Positions 1-8,746 of a stretch of 64,000 nucleotides of DNA are shown piece by piece. The notes under the pieces were generated by a model, which saw only the letters and a list, made by a program, of their open reading frames with translations, was not told where the DNA came from and made no database searches. This stretch comes from Burkholderiaceae bacterium 26 (GTDB lineage: Bacteria > Pseudomonadota > Gammaproteobacteria > Burkholderiales > Burkholderiaceae). Each line of letters starts with the position of its first letter. Within the stretch, counting starts at the first letter, position 1. The position numbers were made by a program, and so were the translations under genes. Where the stretch lies: assembly GCA_000955795.1 (NCBI GenBank), contig JYOB01000017.1:248001-312000 (forward strand), written 5' to 3'.

Positions 1-195
1 GCCCGGCGCACGACGCGCCAGCGAAGACGGCAAATACTCCTTCACGGCCACCGGCGTCCCATGTTCGTCGGTCGCAAGATAGACGAAGCTGAACCCCCCG
101 CTGGCCAACTTCTTTACAATACGATAATTGGACAGCAAGGTACCGACCGGCAATGGCGCACTGCGTGGCTGTCCTGAGCCTTTTGACTCTGTCAT
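1..195 (-). CDS. Serine/threonine protein kinase, N-terminal fragment (cut by window edge)
   Basis: Only the first 65 codons lie in the window; the gene continues past base 1. They contain the start of a eukaryotic-like kinase domain: a glycine-rich ATP loop with the core ASGGFSFVYLA (residues 31-41), then VAVKEYLP, in which Lys52 fits the invariant ATP-binding lysine. The family phosphorylates Ser/Thr in target proteins; the target here cannot be told. The ATG at 195 is the only sensible start, and a short polar leader precedes the kinase domain. It is divergent from the yicC gene, across a 151-base gap. Confidence 0.85.
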   Translation of the reverse strand, partial: MTESKGSGQPRSAPLPVGTLLSNYRIVKKLASGGFSFVYLATDEHGTPVAVKEYLPSSLARRAPG

Positions 196-346
196 GGGTT
201 TGTGTGGCGAAATGGCTGTCGGATTCTCCCTGACCAGTCCACACGTTGTAAAGCGACAAAAGGTGGGGGATTCCCCGCCAATTCCGGGCGTTAAATAACC
301 GCCGCCGGATTTCCTGATTCGACCAAGCACAACACACCACGATTCC

Positions 347-1282
347 ATGATCTACAGCATGACCGGCTACGGCGTTGCCACACGCCAAGCAGCCTTTACC
401 GACGCCCATGGCGCACCCAGCGGGAGCGTCGCTACCGTCTCGGTCGAATTCCGCACCGTCAACTCACGCTTTCTCGATCTGCTGTTCCGCGCTCCGGAGG
501 AGTGCCGCGCCTTCGAGCCGGCCCTGCGCGAAATGCTGATGAGCGCACTGTCGCGCGGCAAGCTGGAATGCCGAATCAACCTGCAGCGCCAGGAAGCCGC
601 CAGTGATGTCGCGGCGCTCAATGTGGACCTGCTGCAACAACTTGCCAAACTGGAGCAGGCGGTCACGCGCCACCTGCCGGCATCGGGTTCGCTGCGCATG
701 GGCGAAATCCTGCGCTGGCCCGGCGTCCTGGCCGAGCCCCAACTGACGCAAGACGCGCTGCGCGATGCCGTGGTCGAGGCTGCCAAAGAGGCGCTCAAGC
801 AACTTCTGGAATCGCGCCGTCGCGAAGGCGATGCGCTCAAGGCCGTGCTGCTTGACCGTGCGGACGCAATGCTCGCCATCGTCGACAAACTGACGCCGAT
901 GGTGCCTGTTCTGATCCAGCAGCATCAGGACAAGTTGACCGAGCGCCTGCGCGAGGCGTTTGGCCTGGCTGCGCCCGAAGGCACCCCGGCGCTGACGCGC
1001 GATGAGCTGTCAGAGCGCATCCGCCAGGAAGCCACCGTCTACGGCATCCGCATCGACATCGCCGAAGAACTCGCGCGCCTGCAAGCGCACTTGCGTGAGA
1101 CGCGCCACATCCTGGAGAAGGGCGGCCAGATCGGCAAGCGCCTGGACTTCATGATGCAAGAGCTGAACCGCGAGGCAAACACGCTTGGCTCGAAGGCCGC
1201 CGCGAAGGAGCTTGCCGATGCATCGATGGAACTCAAGCTGCTCATCGAGCAGATGCGCGAGCAGGTCCAGAACCTCGAATAA
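347..1282 (+). CDS. yicC: YicC/YloC family endoribonuclease
   Basis: A 311-residue protein starting MIYSMTGYG, the family's N-terminal signature, and ending in the conserved C-terminal DUF1732 region (KRLDFMMQELNREANTLGSK, then KLLIEQMREQVQN). YicC/YloC proteins are cytoplasmic endoribonucleases linked in E. coli to small-RNA turnover and stationary-phase survival. Length is slightly above the usual 290 residues because of a short insert near residues 20-27. It lies 22 bases upstream of gmk on the same strand, an arrangement shared by many proteobacteria, and the two are probably cotranscribed. Confidence 0.93.
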   Translation: MIYSMTGYGVATRQAAFTDAHGAPSGSVATVSVEFRTVNSRFLDLLFRAPEECRAFEPALREMLMSALSRGKLECRINLQRQEAASDVAALNVDLLQQLAKLEQAVTRHLPASGSLRMGEILRWPGVLAEPQLTQDALRDAVVEAAKEALKQLLESRRREGDALKAVLLDRADAMLAIVDKLTPMVPVLIQQHQDKLTERLREAFGLAAPEGTPALTRDELSERIRQEATVYGIRIDIAEELARLQAHLRETRHILEKGGQIGKRLDFMMQELNREANTLGSKAAAKELADASMELKLLIEQMREQVQNLE

Positions 1283-1304
1283 CTCGAAACGATAGAACTA
1301 GAAC

Positions 1305-1970
1305 ATGCCATCCTCTCAAGCGCACTCTGCCGTCGATACGCCCATCGAGAATCATTTTCCGGGCAGCCTGTTCATGGTCGTGGCGCCGTCGGGCGCCGGT
1401 AAGTCGACGCTGGTGAATGCGCTGCTGGCGCAGGATTCGTCGATCCGCCTGTCGGTCTCGGCCACGACGCGCAAGCCGCGTCCGGGCGAGCAGCACGGCC
1501 GCGAATACAACTTCATGACCGTCGAAGAGTTCAAGGCTTGCCGTGATCGCGGCGAGTTTCTCGAGTGGGCCGAGGTGCACGGTAACTACTACGCCACTTC
1601 ACGCGTGTGGATCGAAGAACAGATGCGTGCCGGCACCGACGTGCTGCTCGAGATCGACTGGCAGGGCGCCCAACAGGTGCACCAGCGTTTTTCCAATGCT
1701 GTCGAAATCTTCATCCTGCCGCCATCGCTCACGGCGCTGGAAGAGCGCCTGAAGAAGCGCGGTCAGGACGAGCCCAACGTGATCGTGCGCCGCCTGCTGG
1801 CTGCCGGCTCCGAGATGGCGCACGCCCCCGAAGCCGACTACGTGATCATCAACGAAGTGTTCGATACCGCATTGGCCGAGTTGAGCACCGTGGTGCAGGC
1901 CACGCGTCTGCGCTTCGGTGCCCAGAAGGCGCGCCACGGCGAGCTGTTCGTCGAGCTGGGCATTCACTGA
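1305..1970 (+). CDS. gmk: Guanylate kinase
   Basis: Converts GMP and ATP to GDP and ADP in the cytoplasm. The 221-residue protein has the P-loop APSGAGKST (residues 27-35), the GMP-binding stretch [19 protein letters not shown], and the downstream IDWQGAQQV and ERLKKRGQD segments typical of the family. An extra 18 or so residues precede the core, as in other Burkholderiaceae. It lies between yicC and rpoZ; the gmk-rpoZ-spoT order matches the E. coli spoT operon, linking guanine nucleotide supply to ppGpp metabolism. Confidence 0.97.
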   Translation: MPSSQAHSAVDTPIENHFPGSLFMVVAPSGAGKSTLVNALLAQDSSIRLSVSATTRKPRPGEQHGREYNFMTVEEFKACRDRGEFLEWAEVHGNYYATSRVWIEEQMRAGTDVLLEIDWQGAQQVHQRFSNAVEIFILPPSLTALEERLKKRGQDEPNVIVRRLLAAGSEMAHAPEADYVIINEVFDTALAELSTVVQATRLRFGAQKARHGELFVELGIH

Positions 1971-2106
1971 GCAAGCAGCGCAATCGCGTTTTTCAGCGTG
2001 ATTGCGAAAGTGTGGTAGCGGCCGTTCCCCCGTGCTGTCCGAGGGAAGTGCTGCGCTGCTGCTAAAATATCGAGATCAACAAGATTTGCCACCAGGTGGA
2101 GTTTTC

Positions 2107-2310
2107 ATGGCGCGTATTACCGTCGAAGATTGCTTGAAACAGATTCCGAATCGCTTCGAACTGGCATTGGCCGCAACGTACCGCGCCCGTCAGTTGGTGC
2201 AGGGCCACACGCCCAAGGTCGATGCCAAGGACAAGCCGACCGTGACCGCATTGCGCGAAATCGCATCCGGCCAGGTTGGTATCGAGATGCTCAAGAAGGT
2301 TCCGTCCTGA
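2107..2310 (+). CDS. rpoZ: DNA-directed RNA polymerase omega subunit
   Basis: A 67-residue protein beginning [20 protein letters not shown], the standard omega N-terminus, with the conserved core YRARQL and a family-typical length. Omega helps fold and assemble the beta-prime subunit and forms part of ppGpp site 1. The ATG at 2107 is preceded by a GGTGGAG ribosome-binding site. It lies 136 bases after gmk and about 70 before spoT, so it may be expressed both from its own promoter and from the upstream operon. Confidence 0.97.
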   Translation: MARITVEDCLKQIPNRFELALAATYRARQLVQGHTPKVDAKDKPTVTALREIASGQVGIEMLKKVPS

Positions 2311-2383
2311 GCTGACACGCATTAACTTGGCATTACCTGGCGTGGTACGCTGCCTCGGTCACTGATCGTTCTTGCGATCTTTC

Positions 2384-4993
2384 ATGGATGTGAAAGCCGC
2401 GAACGCACTAGACCCCGGCATGCCTACCTCGCCCGCTTCTTCGCCCAGGACCCAACATTCCGCCACGCACGGCAACAACGTGCCGTCGGTGGAATCGTCT
2501 GCGAGGTCGTCCGGTCCTGCGCTGGACGTCTCTACGGGTCCTTCCGGGTCTTCCACTGCTTCCATCGTTTCCATGCCGTCCTCCGCTTCCGGCTCCGGCC
2601 CCGCGTCGCCTCGTACGGGCGCGCCGAACTTGCCTGATCCGCGTGGTGCCGACCTGGTAGGGGAGCGCGCAGCCCTGCCGCCAAAATCGCACAAGGGCAC
2701 AAGCGCCGAGGCGCCTGAGCAGACGGCTAAGCCTGAGGGCGCCGACACCCTTTTCATCGACGCGGTGCTTGAGCAGACCTATCGGCATCTGTTCGGCCCG
2801 ACTTCGCAGCCCGCGGCACCGCCTCGCCAGCAGGTCGTCTCCATTTCGGGGCTGGCCGAGAAACTGTCGTATCTGAAGCCGGCTGATCTCAAGCTGGTGA
2901 AGGAAGCGTTCCACTTCTCCGACGAGGCGCACCTCGGGCAGTACCGCCAGAGCGGCGAGCCGTACATCACGCATCCCGTGGCCGTGGCAGAGATCTGCGC
3001 AGGCTGGAAGCTGGATGTGCAGTCGATCATGGCGGCGCTGCTGCATGACGTGATCGAAGACCAGGGCGTGACCAAGAGCGAACTGGCCGAGAAGTTCGGC
3101 CCCAAAGTCGCAGAACTGGTCGACGGCCTGACCAAGTTGGACAAGCTCGAATTCCAGAGCCGCGAGCAGGCGCAGGCGGAGAGCTTCCGCAAGATGCTGC
3201 TCGCGATGGCGCGCGATGTGCGCGTGATTCTCGTCAAGCTCGCCGACCGTACGCACAACATGCGCACGCTCGACCACGTGCCGCCGGAAAAGCGCCGCCG
3301 CATTGCGGGCGAGACGATGGAGATTTACGCGCCGATCGCACACCGCCTGGGCCTCAACACGACATATCGTGAGTTGCAGGAACTGAGCTTCCGCATCGGC
3401 TCGCCGTTCCGGTACGCCACGCTTGAGAAGGCGGTGAAGGCCGCGCGTGGCAATCGACGCGAAGTCGTGAGCCGCATTCTTGAAACGGCCCAGCGTGCGT
3501 TGACCGATGCCGGCATCCCGGCCGAGATGACCGGCCGCGAAAAAACGCTGTACAGCATCTACCGTAAGATGCACGACAAGCAGTTGTCGTTCTCGCAGGT
3601 GCTGGACGTGTATGGCTTCCGTGTGGTGGTCGACACGCAGATGCAGTGCTACATGACGATGGGCGCGCTGCACAGCCTGTACAAGCCGATGCCCGGCAAG
3701 TTCAAGGATTACATCGCCATCCCCAAGATCAACGGTTATCAGTCGCTGCATACGACGCTGGTGGGCCCGTTCGGCACGCCGGTCGAGTTCCAGATCCGCA
3801 CGCGCGAGATGAACCAGATTGCGGAAGCCGGCGTGGCCGCGCACTGGATGTACAAGCAGCACCACGACGAGCCCGATCGCGCGCAGCAACAAGCGCATCA
3901 ATGGCTGCAATCGCTGCTCGACATTCAAAGCCAGACGGGGGATTCGCAGGAGTTTTTGGAGCACGTCAAGATCGACCTGTTCCCGGATGCGGTCTACGTG
4001 TTCACGCCCAAGGGCGAGATACGTGCACTGCCGCGCGGCGCCACGGCGCTGGACTTCGCCTACGCGGTGCACAGTGACCTGGGCAACCAGTGCGTGGCGG
4101 TCAAGATCAACAACGAGTTGCTGCCGCTGCGCACGGAGCTGAAGAACGGCGACATCGTCGAGGTGGTGACGGCGCCGTACTCGAAGCCGAACCCGGCGTG
4201 GCTCACGTTCGTACGTACCGGCAAGGCGCGTGCGGCAATCCGGCACTTCCTCAAGACGGCCAAGCTTGACGAGGCGATTCAACTTGGCGAGCGCTTGCTC
4301 GAACAGGCGCTGCGTCAGATCGGCATCGACATGAAGGCCGTGTCTGCCCAGGTGTGGGAACGCATCGTGCAATGGACAGGCAACAAGGCGCGTGAAGATG
4401 TCTTCGCGGATCTCGCACTCGGCCGGCGGGTGGCGGCCGTGGTTGCGCGTCGCCTCGAAATCCTTCTGCAGGAAGGTGGCCACGACGGCGACGAGGCGTT
4501 GATGGCAGCCGTACACACCTTTGCTGGCGAAGAAGCCCCCGCCGTCACCGTCAGCGGCGACGAAGGCATGGCGATGGTGTTCTCGTCGTGCTGCCGCCCG
4601 ATTCCCGGCGACCCGATCGTCGGCTACATCGGCAAGGGTGAGGGGTTGCAGATCCACGTGCAGGAATGCCGCGTGGCCAAGCGTCTGCATGGCAAGGATC
4701 CGGAGCACTGGATTGATGTCATGTGGGCCGAGCATACGACGCGTGCATTCGACGTGTCGATCAAGGTGCTGGTGCGCAATACGAAGGGCATTCTTGCCCG
4801 CGTAGCAGCGGATTTGACCTCGGCTGACGCAAACGTGGCCCACGTATCGATGGAGCAGGAGGGTCATCAGGAGGCGACGTATATGACGTTCCTGATTCAG
4901 GTGCACGACCGCGTACACTTGGCCGATGTGATGCGCGCGCTTCGACGCAACCCGGATGTGATTCGCATTGCGCGAGATCGCGGCGGAGATTGA
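2384..4993 (+). CDS. spoT: Bifunctional (p)ppGpp synthetase/hydrolase (RelA/SpoT homologue)
   Basis: Makes and breaks down the alarmone (p)ppGpp. From the ATG at 2384 it is 869 residues. It has an HD hydrolase domain (HPVAVAEICA near 197, HDVIED near 221), a synthetase domain (REKTLYSIYRKM, then FKDYIAIPKINGYQSLHT), a TGS domain (VYVFTPKGEIRALPRGATALDFAYAVH) and a C-terminal ACT domain. The intact HD motif marks it as able to hydrolyse ppGpp. The first 120 or so residues are a Ser/Pro/Ala-rich low-complexity extension absent from typical 700-740-residue homologues. A TTG at 2372 is an alternative start, and a downstream start that removes part of the extension cannot be excluded. Confidence 0.95.
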   Translation: MDVKAANALDPGMPTSPASSPRTQHSATHGNNVPSVESSARSSGPALDVSTGPSGSSTASIVSMPSSASGSGPASPRTGAPNLPDPRGADLVGERAALPPKSHKGTSAEAPEQTAKPEGADTLFIDAVLEQTYRHLFGPTSQPAAPPRQQVVSISGLAEKLSYLKPADLKLVKEAFHFSDEAHLGQYRQSGEPYITHPVAVAEICAGWKLDVQSIMAALLHDVIEDQGVTKSELAEKFGPKVAELVDGLTKLDKLEFQSREQAQAESFRKMLLAMARDVRVILVKLADRTHNMRTLDHVPPEKRRRIAGETMEIYAPIAHRLGLNTTYRELQELSFRIGSPFRYATLEKAVKAARGNRREVVSRILETAQRALTDAGIPAEMTGREKTLYSIYRKMHDKQLSFSQVLDVYGFRVVVDTQMQCYMTMGALHSLYKPMPGKFKDYIAIPKINGYQSLHTTLVGPFGTPVEFQIRTREMNQIAEAGVAAHWMYKQHHDEPDRAQQQAHQWLQSLLDIQSQTGDSQEFLEHVKIDLFPDAVYVFTPKGEIRALPRGATALDFAYAVHSDLGNQCVAVKINNELLPLRTELKNGDIVEVVTAPYSKPNPAWLTFVRTGKARAAIRHFLKTAKLDEAIQLGERLLEQALRQIGIDMKAVSAQVWERIVQWTGNKAREDVFADLALGRRVAAVVARRLEILLQEGGHDGDEALMAAVHTFAGEEAPAVTVSGDEGMAMVFSSCCRPIPGDPIVGYIGKGEGLQIHVQECRVAKRLHGKDPEHWIDVMWAEHTTRAFDVSIKVLVRNTKGILARVAADLTSADANVAHVSMEQEGHQEATYMTFLIQVHDRVHLADVMRALRRNPDVIRIARDRGGD

Positions 4994-5009
4994 TGCTCCA
5001 CGCAAAAAC

Positions 5010-5042
5010 AAAAAGGCGAGGCCAGAGGGCTTCGCCTTTTTT
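5010..5042. terminator. Bidirectional rho-independent terminator after spoT
   Basis: An A-rich arm plus GGCGA, loop, then TTCGCC followed by a T run, 16 bases after the spoT stop. Flanking A and T runs allow termination in both directions. Confidence 0.8.
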
Positions 5043-5115
5043 GTTTGTGGCTCGCTTGCGGCGAACGCAAGAGCGCTGTGACATTGCGCGTATGCGAGAC
5101 GGATGCGGGCAAAAG

Positions 5116-5145
5116 AAAAGGGCTTCCATTTCTGGAAGCCCTTTT
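5116..5145. terminator. Terminator-like hairpin between spoT and tRNA-Arg
   Basis: A perfect inverted repeat (AAAAGGGCTTCC and its complement, 6-base loop). In the leftward direction its GGGCTTCC stem is followed by a T-rich run, so it probably ends the tRNA-Arg transcript. Confidence 0.7.
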
Positions 5146-5161
5146 CGTTCTCGTATTAGGT

Positions 5162-5238
5162 TGGTGCGGCTGGCAGGATTCGAACCCACGACCCCTTGGT
5201 TCGTAGCCAAGTACTCTATCCAACTGAGCTACAGCCGC
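5162..5238 (-). tRNA. tRNA-Arg (anticodon ACG)
   Basis: A 77-base cloverleaf on the minus strand. It has a 7-bp acceptor stem GCGGCTG/CAGCCGC, an encoded CCA end, a D arm with GTAGCTCAGTTGGATAGAGT, an anticodon loop CTACGAA giving ACG, and the T-loop GGTTCGAATCC. ACG reads CGU/CGC/CGA arginine codons after A-to-I editing of position 34. It is a stand-alone gene between spoT and greB. Confidence 0.95.
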
Positions 5239-5319
5239 AACCGAGAAATGAGATTATACAGAGATTTTCGGTCTTGTGAACCCCCTTCTTCACTTTTTCT
5301 TCGAGAGGGACCAACTTTC

Positions 5320-5325
5320 TATAAT
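5320..5325 (+). promoter_or_regulatory. Probable -10 element for greB
   Basis: A perfect TATAAT lies 29 bases before the greB ATG. No strong -35 hexamer is seen at 17 bases upstream, so only the -10 is supported. Confidence 0.5.
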
Positions 5326-5353
5326 GGAGCCTTGATCCACCGTGGCTTCCATC

Positions 5354-5917
5354 ATGAACAAGGCTTTCGTCCGGGAAGATTCCGGCGATGACGAAGACGA
5401 TCTGCCCGAGGGCGCAGCGCCCTTGCCGCCGGGTTCCAAGAACTACATCACGCCAGCGGGCTACGAGCGCCTGCGCACCGAGCTGATGCACCTGATCGAC
5501 ACGGAGCGACCCGAAGTGGTTGGCATCGTGTCGTGGGCTGCATCCAATGGTGATCGCTCTGAGAATGGTGACTACCTTTACGGCAAGAAGCGCCTGCGCG
5601 AGATCGATCGTCGCATCCGTTTTCTCACGCGCCGTATCGAGAAGGCCGAGGTGGTCGACGCCAGCTTGCAGGGCGACAACGATCAGATCTTCTTTGGTGC
5701 GACGGTCACCTACGTCAACCAGCGTGGTGATGAGACTACCGTCACCATCGTCGGCATGGACGAGGTCGATCTGGACATCGGGCACGTGAGCTGGATCTCG
5801 CCGATTGCGCGTGCGCTCATCAAGGCGCGCGAGGGTGACACTGTGCCGCTGCGCACGCCGACGGGCGTCGAGCAGATCGACATCCTCGAAGTCAAATACC
5901 CGCCGCGCACACCTTGA
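5354..5917 (+). CDS. greB: Transcription elongation factor GreB
   Basis: Rescues backtracked RNA polymerase by stimulating cleavage of the nascent transcript. From the ATG at 5354 (MNKAFVRED, the family start) it is 187 residues. It has an N-terminal coiled coil with the acidic tip NGDRSENGDYLYGKKRLREID, which reaches into the polymerase secondary channel, and a C-terminal FKBP-like domain (DEVDLDIGHVSWISPIARALI). A GTG 12 bases upstream keeps the frame open but lacks the family-like start. It carries a slightly longer acidic insert (EDSGDDEDDLPEG) than E. coli GreB. It is monocistronic and convergent with the following transporter gene. Confidence 0.94.
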   Translation: MNKAFVREDSGDDEDDLPEGAAPLPPGSKNYITPAGYERLRTELMHLIDTERPEVVGIVSWAASNGDRSENGDYLYGKKRLREIDRRIRFLTRRIEKAEVVDASLQGDNDQIFFGATVTYVNQRGDETTVTIVGMDEVDLDIGHVSWISPIARALIKAREGDTVPLRTPTGVEQIDILEVKYPPRTP

Positions 5918-5926
5918 TTGCTGGAC

Positions 5927-6760
5927 TCAGGCCGGATGTCCCAGGCAGTAAGCGCCGAAGGCGATCACCGAGCAGGCCGACAGACGCCGCGCCGTGAGCG
6001 ATTCCTTCAGGAACAGTCGGCCGAGCAGCGCGGCAAACACCACCGACGTTTCGCGCAGGGCCGACACGGGCCCCATGGGCGCGAGCGTCACGGCCCAGAT
6101 GACGATGCCGTACGCGATGAGCGAGACCACGCCGCCGCCAAACGTCTTGAGCGTAGTTGCGTCTCGCAGGTCGATGTTCAACGGGCCTTTCCACACGCGA
6201 TAGAGCAGCACCATCGGCAGACCGTCGAGCATGAACAGCCATGCCGAGTACGCGTTTGCATTGCCTGCTGCTCGCGCGCCGATACCATCGCACACCGTGT
6301 AGCACGCGATGAATACGCCCGTGGTGAGCGCCGCCAGCGTCGAGCCAAGGTCGGCCTTGCGGCCGCGCGCCAAGCTGAGGATGCCGCCGCTCACCAGCAC
6401 CACGCCCGCCAGCGCAATCACACCCGGCATTTCGCCCGCAAACAGCGCGGCGCCCATCGTTACCAGCAGTGGCGATGATCCGCGTGCAATCGGATACACC
6501 TGCCCGAACTCGCCAAACCGATACGCGCGTGCGAGGAACACGTTGTAGCCGACGTGCAGCACTGCGGATAGCGCAACATACGGCCAAGCGGCCGGCGCGG
6601 GCAACGGCAACGCAATCGCCATCGGTATTGCCGCCACGCCCGAGGCCAACGTCATCAACGTGATGGCGCGCAGGCGGTCGGAGCCGCTTTTCAGCAACGC
6701 ATTCCACGAAGCGTGAAGCAGGGCGGCGCAGAGAACCAAGGCGATAACGGCGGGGGTCAC
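5927..6760 (-). CDS. EamA/DMT-superfamily inner-membrane transporter
   Basis: A 277-residue protein with about ten hydrophobic segments arranged as two EamA repeats, the second containing PMGPVSALRETSVVFAALLGRLFLKE, a typical DMT motif. DMT transporters usually export metabolites or take up small solutes; the substrate is unknown. It is divergent from the LysR-family gene, across a 148-base intergenic region containing AT-rich promoter-like sequence. That arrangement suggests the LysR protein may control it. The stop lies 9 bases from the convergent greB stop. Confidence 0.85.
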   Translation of the reverse strand: MTPAVIALVLCAALLHASWNALLKSGSDRLRAITLMTLASGVAAIPMAIALPLPAPAAWPYVALSAVLHVGYNVFLARAYRFGEFGQVYPIARGSSPLLVTMGAALFAGEMPGVIALAGVVLVSGGILSLARGRKADLGSTLAALTTGVFIACYTVCDGIGARAAGNANAYSAWLFMLDGLPMVLLYRVWKGPLNIDLRDATTLKTFGGGVVSLIAYGIVIWAVTLAPMGPVSALRETSVVFAALLGRLFLKESLTARRLSACSVIAFGAYCLGHPA

Positions 6761-6908
6761 GATGACGATGGGCGTGAAGTGAGAATCGGGTCGATTTTTC
6801 TCACTCGATGCTGTGTCAGCGAGAGCAAGAAGGCGCCAGCGTAGCGCCGTAAAGTGTGGTCAACAATCGATATATACTGACTCGATCTGTGCAAAAAACT
6901 CACGCGAC

Positions 6909-7844
6909 ATGCGCAAGCTGCCCCCTCTGAATGCCGTGCGCGCCTTCGAATCGGCGGCGCGCCATCTGAGTTTTACGCGCGCGGGCGAAGAACTGAATGT
7001 CACGCATGGCGCGGTCAGCCGTCAGGTTCAGGCACTGGAGGCGTGGCTGGGTGTGTCGCTGTTTCGCAGGCTGAATCGGCGAGTGGAACTGACCGATGCG
7101 GGCCAGCGCTACCTTGCCGAGATTGGCGTAGCGCTTGATCGCATCAGCACGGCCAGCCAGTCGCTGCGCGACCGCGATGCTGTGCGCATCCTCCGTGTGA
7201 ACAGCATCCCAACGTTCACGATGCGCTGGCTGATTCCACGGCTCTCGACGTTTCAGATGCGCTTTCCGCGCGTGGAGGTTCGACTGACCACGTCCATCGA
7301 AGAGATCGAAGACTTGCCCGATCATTTCGACGTGATCATTCGCGGCGGGCCGGAGATTCACGCGGGTTTCCAATCGGGGCGCTTTCTGGACGAGAGCCGC
7401 TTTCCGGTGTGCAGCCCGGTGTTGCTGGAGCGCTTGCCGCTATCGACGCCGTCCGACTTGCGGCATCACACGCTGCTGCATTCGGACACGCTGCCTTCGG
7501 TGTGGCCAAGCTGGCTGGTGCTGGCAAGCGTGCCGAATTTGCGGCCCGCGCATGCGCTTACGTTCGAGCATTTCTATCTGTCGATTCAAGCCGCGATCGA
7601 TGGGTTGGGTGTCGCGATGGGCCCATCGGCGCTCATCGCGGATGACCTGGAGGAGGGGCGTCTTGTGGCGCCGTTCCCGAATCTCTCGCTGGTCGCACGC
7701 AGTTACTACTGGTACAGCCCTGCGCGCAATCTTGGTGACGAAGTGGTACAGGCGTTTTGCGCGTGGCTGGGCGAGGAACGACCGCAACGTCACGCAAACG
7801 TGAACACGTTTCCGCTCTCCGGTAACGGAGGTAACGCCGCGTAA
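6909..7844 (+). CDS. LysR-family transcriptional regulator (GcvA-like)
   Basis: A 311-residue protein from the ATG at 6909. The N-terminal winged helix-turn-helix (LNAVRAFESAARHLSFTRAGEELNVTHGAVSRQVQALE) matches the GcvA/AmpR subgroup, and a periplasmic-binding-like effector domain follows (VEVRLTTSIEEIEDLPDHFDVIIRGG). It probably regulates the divergently transcribed DMT transporter; the effector is unknown. The frame is open 32 codons upstream, but MRKLPPLNAVRAFE is the characteristic start. Confidence 0.92.
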   Translation: MRKLPPLNAVRAFESAARHLSFTRAGEELNVTHGAVSRQVQALEAWLGVSLFRRLNRRVELTDAGQRYLAEIGVALDRISTASQSLRDRDAVRILRVNSIPTFTMRWLIPRLSTFQMRFPRVEVRLTTSIEEIEDLPDHFDVIIRGGPEIHAGFQSGRFLDESRFPVCSPVLLERLPLSTPSDLRHHTLLHSDTLPSVWPSWLVLASVPNLRPAHALTFEHFYLSIQAAIDGLGVAMGPSALIADDLEEGRLVAPFPNLSLVARSYYWYSPARNLGDEVVQAFCAWLGEERPQRHANVNTFPLSGNGGNAA

Positions 7845-7918
7845 CACCCTAGAGGCGACGGCGGAACCCGATGCTACGATCCATTCAAGTTCGATTGGTT
7901 TGAGAAGGAGGTCCTCAC

Positions 7919-8329
7919 ATGAAGAAGAACGCATGGATTCTCGCTGCATGCTTGGCGGCTGCCGGTGTGGCCGGGTCGATCGCTTTGCCTGCACAGGCAC
8001 AAGTGTCGATCGGTGTGCAGATCGGCCCGACCTACGCGCCACCGGCGCCTCAGTACGAGCCTGTGCCGGTCTTGCAGCCGGGCTACGTATGGGTGCCGGG
8101 TTACTGGCAATGGCGCGATGGCCGCTATGTGTGGCGCCGCGGCTATCGTGAACATGGCCGACCGGGTTACCACTGGCGCGAGCCGCGTTGGGAGCAGGGT
8201 CCGCACGGCTGGCAGATGCGTGACGGTGGCTGGGATCGCGGCGACGACGGCCGTTGGCATGGCCGTGGCCGGGATCGCGACGACCGCTACCACTGCCCCC
8301 CGGGCCACGCGCGCAAGGGCGAATGCTGA
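7919..8329 (+). CDS. Small secreted YXWGXW-repeat-like protein
   Basis: A 136-residue protein with a clear signal peptide (MKKNAWILAACLAAAGVAGSIALPAQA, cleaved after about residue 27). The mature part is rich in Trp, Tyr, Gly and Arg, with repeats such as PGYVWVPGYWQWRDGRYVW. This resembles the YXWGXW-repeat proteins common in Burkholderiaceae envelopes. Function is unknown; a structural role in the periplasm or outer membrane is an inference. It ends with CPPGHARKGEC, a paired-cysteine tail. A GAGAAGGAGG ribosome-binding site precedes the ATG. Confidence 0.8.
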   Translation: MKKNAWILAACLAAAGVAGSIALPAQAQVSIGVQIGPTYAPPAPQYEPVPVLQPGYVWVPGYWQWRDGRYVWRRGYREHGRPGYHWREPRWEQGPHGWQMRDGGWDRGDDGRWHGRGRDRDDRYHCPPGHARKGEC

Positions 8330-8339
8330 TGATGCAATG

Positions 8340-8369
8340 ACAGGCCGGTCATGTACCGGCCTGTTTTTT
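8340..8369 (+). terminator. Rho-independent terminator after the YXWGXW-like gene
   Basis: A perfect 10-bp stem ACAGGCCGGT/ACCGGCCTGT with a 5-base loop and a T run, 11 bases after the stop codon. Confidence 0.9.
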
Positions 8370-8433
8370 GCAGGCAAGTCTGTCGATGCCGCAACCGCCA
8401 AGTGAGAAGTTGCGGCGTCTTCCGGGAGGCAAC

Positions 8434-8739
8434 ATGACAATGGAATCGAATTGGCGCACCGAGCTGTACAAAGACTTCGACGTCTACGTACTGGCCATTC
8501 CCCGTGCCGAGCGCAAATCGGACAACGGCGGGCAGGGGCCCACGCAGTGGGATTTTGTCGTGCGCATCTGCGAGTCCGGCGCGGATCCGACGGCCGTCGA
8601 AACGCTCGTCGCCCACTCGCATGACGAGCGCCCGCTGCCCACGCGCGAAGCCGCCGAAGATGCCGGCCTTACGCGCGGCTATGGCTTGATCGATGAATTG
8701 CTGGGACGCAACCCCGTCCAGCAGTCGATTGATCTCTGA
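8434..8739 (+). CDS. Hypothetical protein, 101 residues
   Basis: I do not recognise this protein. It starts MTMESNWRTELYKDFDVYVLAIP after a GGGAGG ribosome-binding site. It has no signal peptide or membrane segment and a balanced, slightly acidic composition, and looks like a small cytoplasmic alpha/beta protein. It lies 65 bases after a terminator and is convergent with the esterase gene. The codon bias (strong G/C at third positions) and good ribosome-binding site support it being real. Confidence 0.65.
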   Translation: MTMESNWRTELYKDFDVYVLAIPRAERKSDNGGQGPTQWDFVVRICESGADPTAVETLVAHSHDERPLPTREAAEDAGLTRGYGLIDELLGRNPVQQSIDL

Positions 8740-8746
8740 CGCGCGC

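Noticed and set aside
2408-5011. A long open frame on the - strand across spoT
   Set aside because: Same cause: it mirrors the GC-rich third positions of spoT, is His/Arg-rich, and has no domain. The two other long antisense frames, over maeB and pnp, were rejected likewise.
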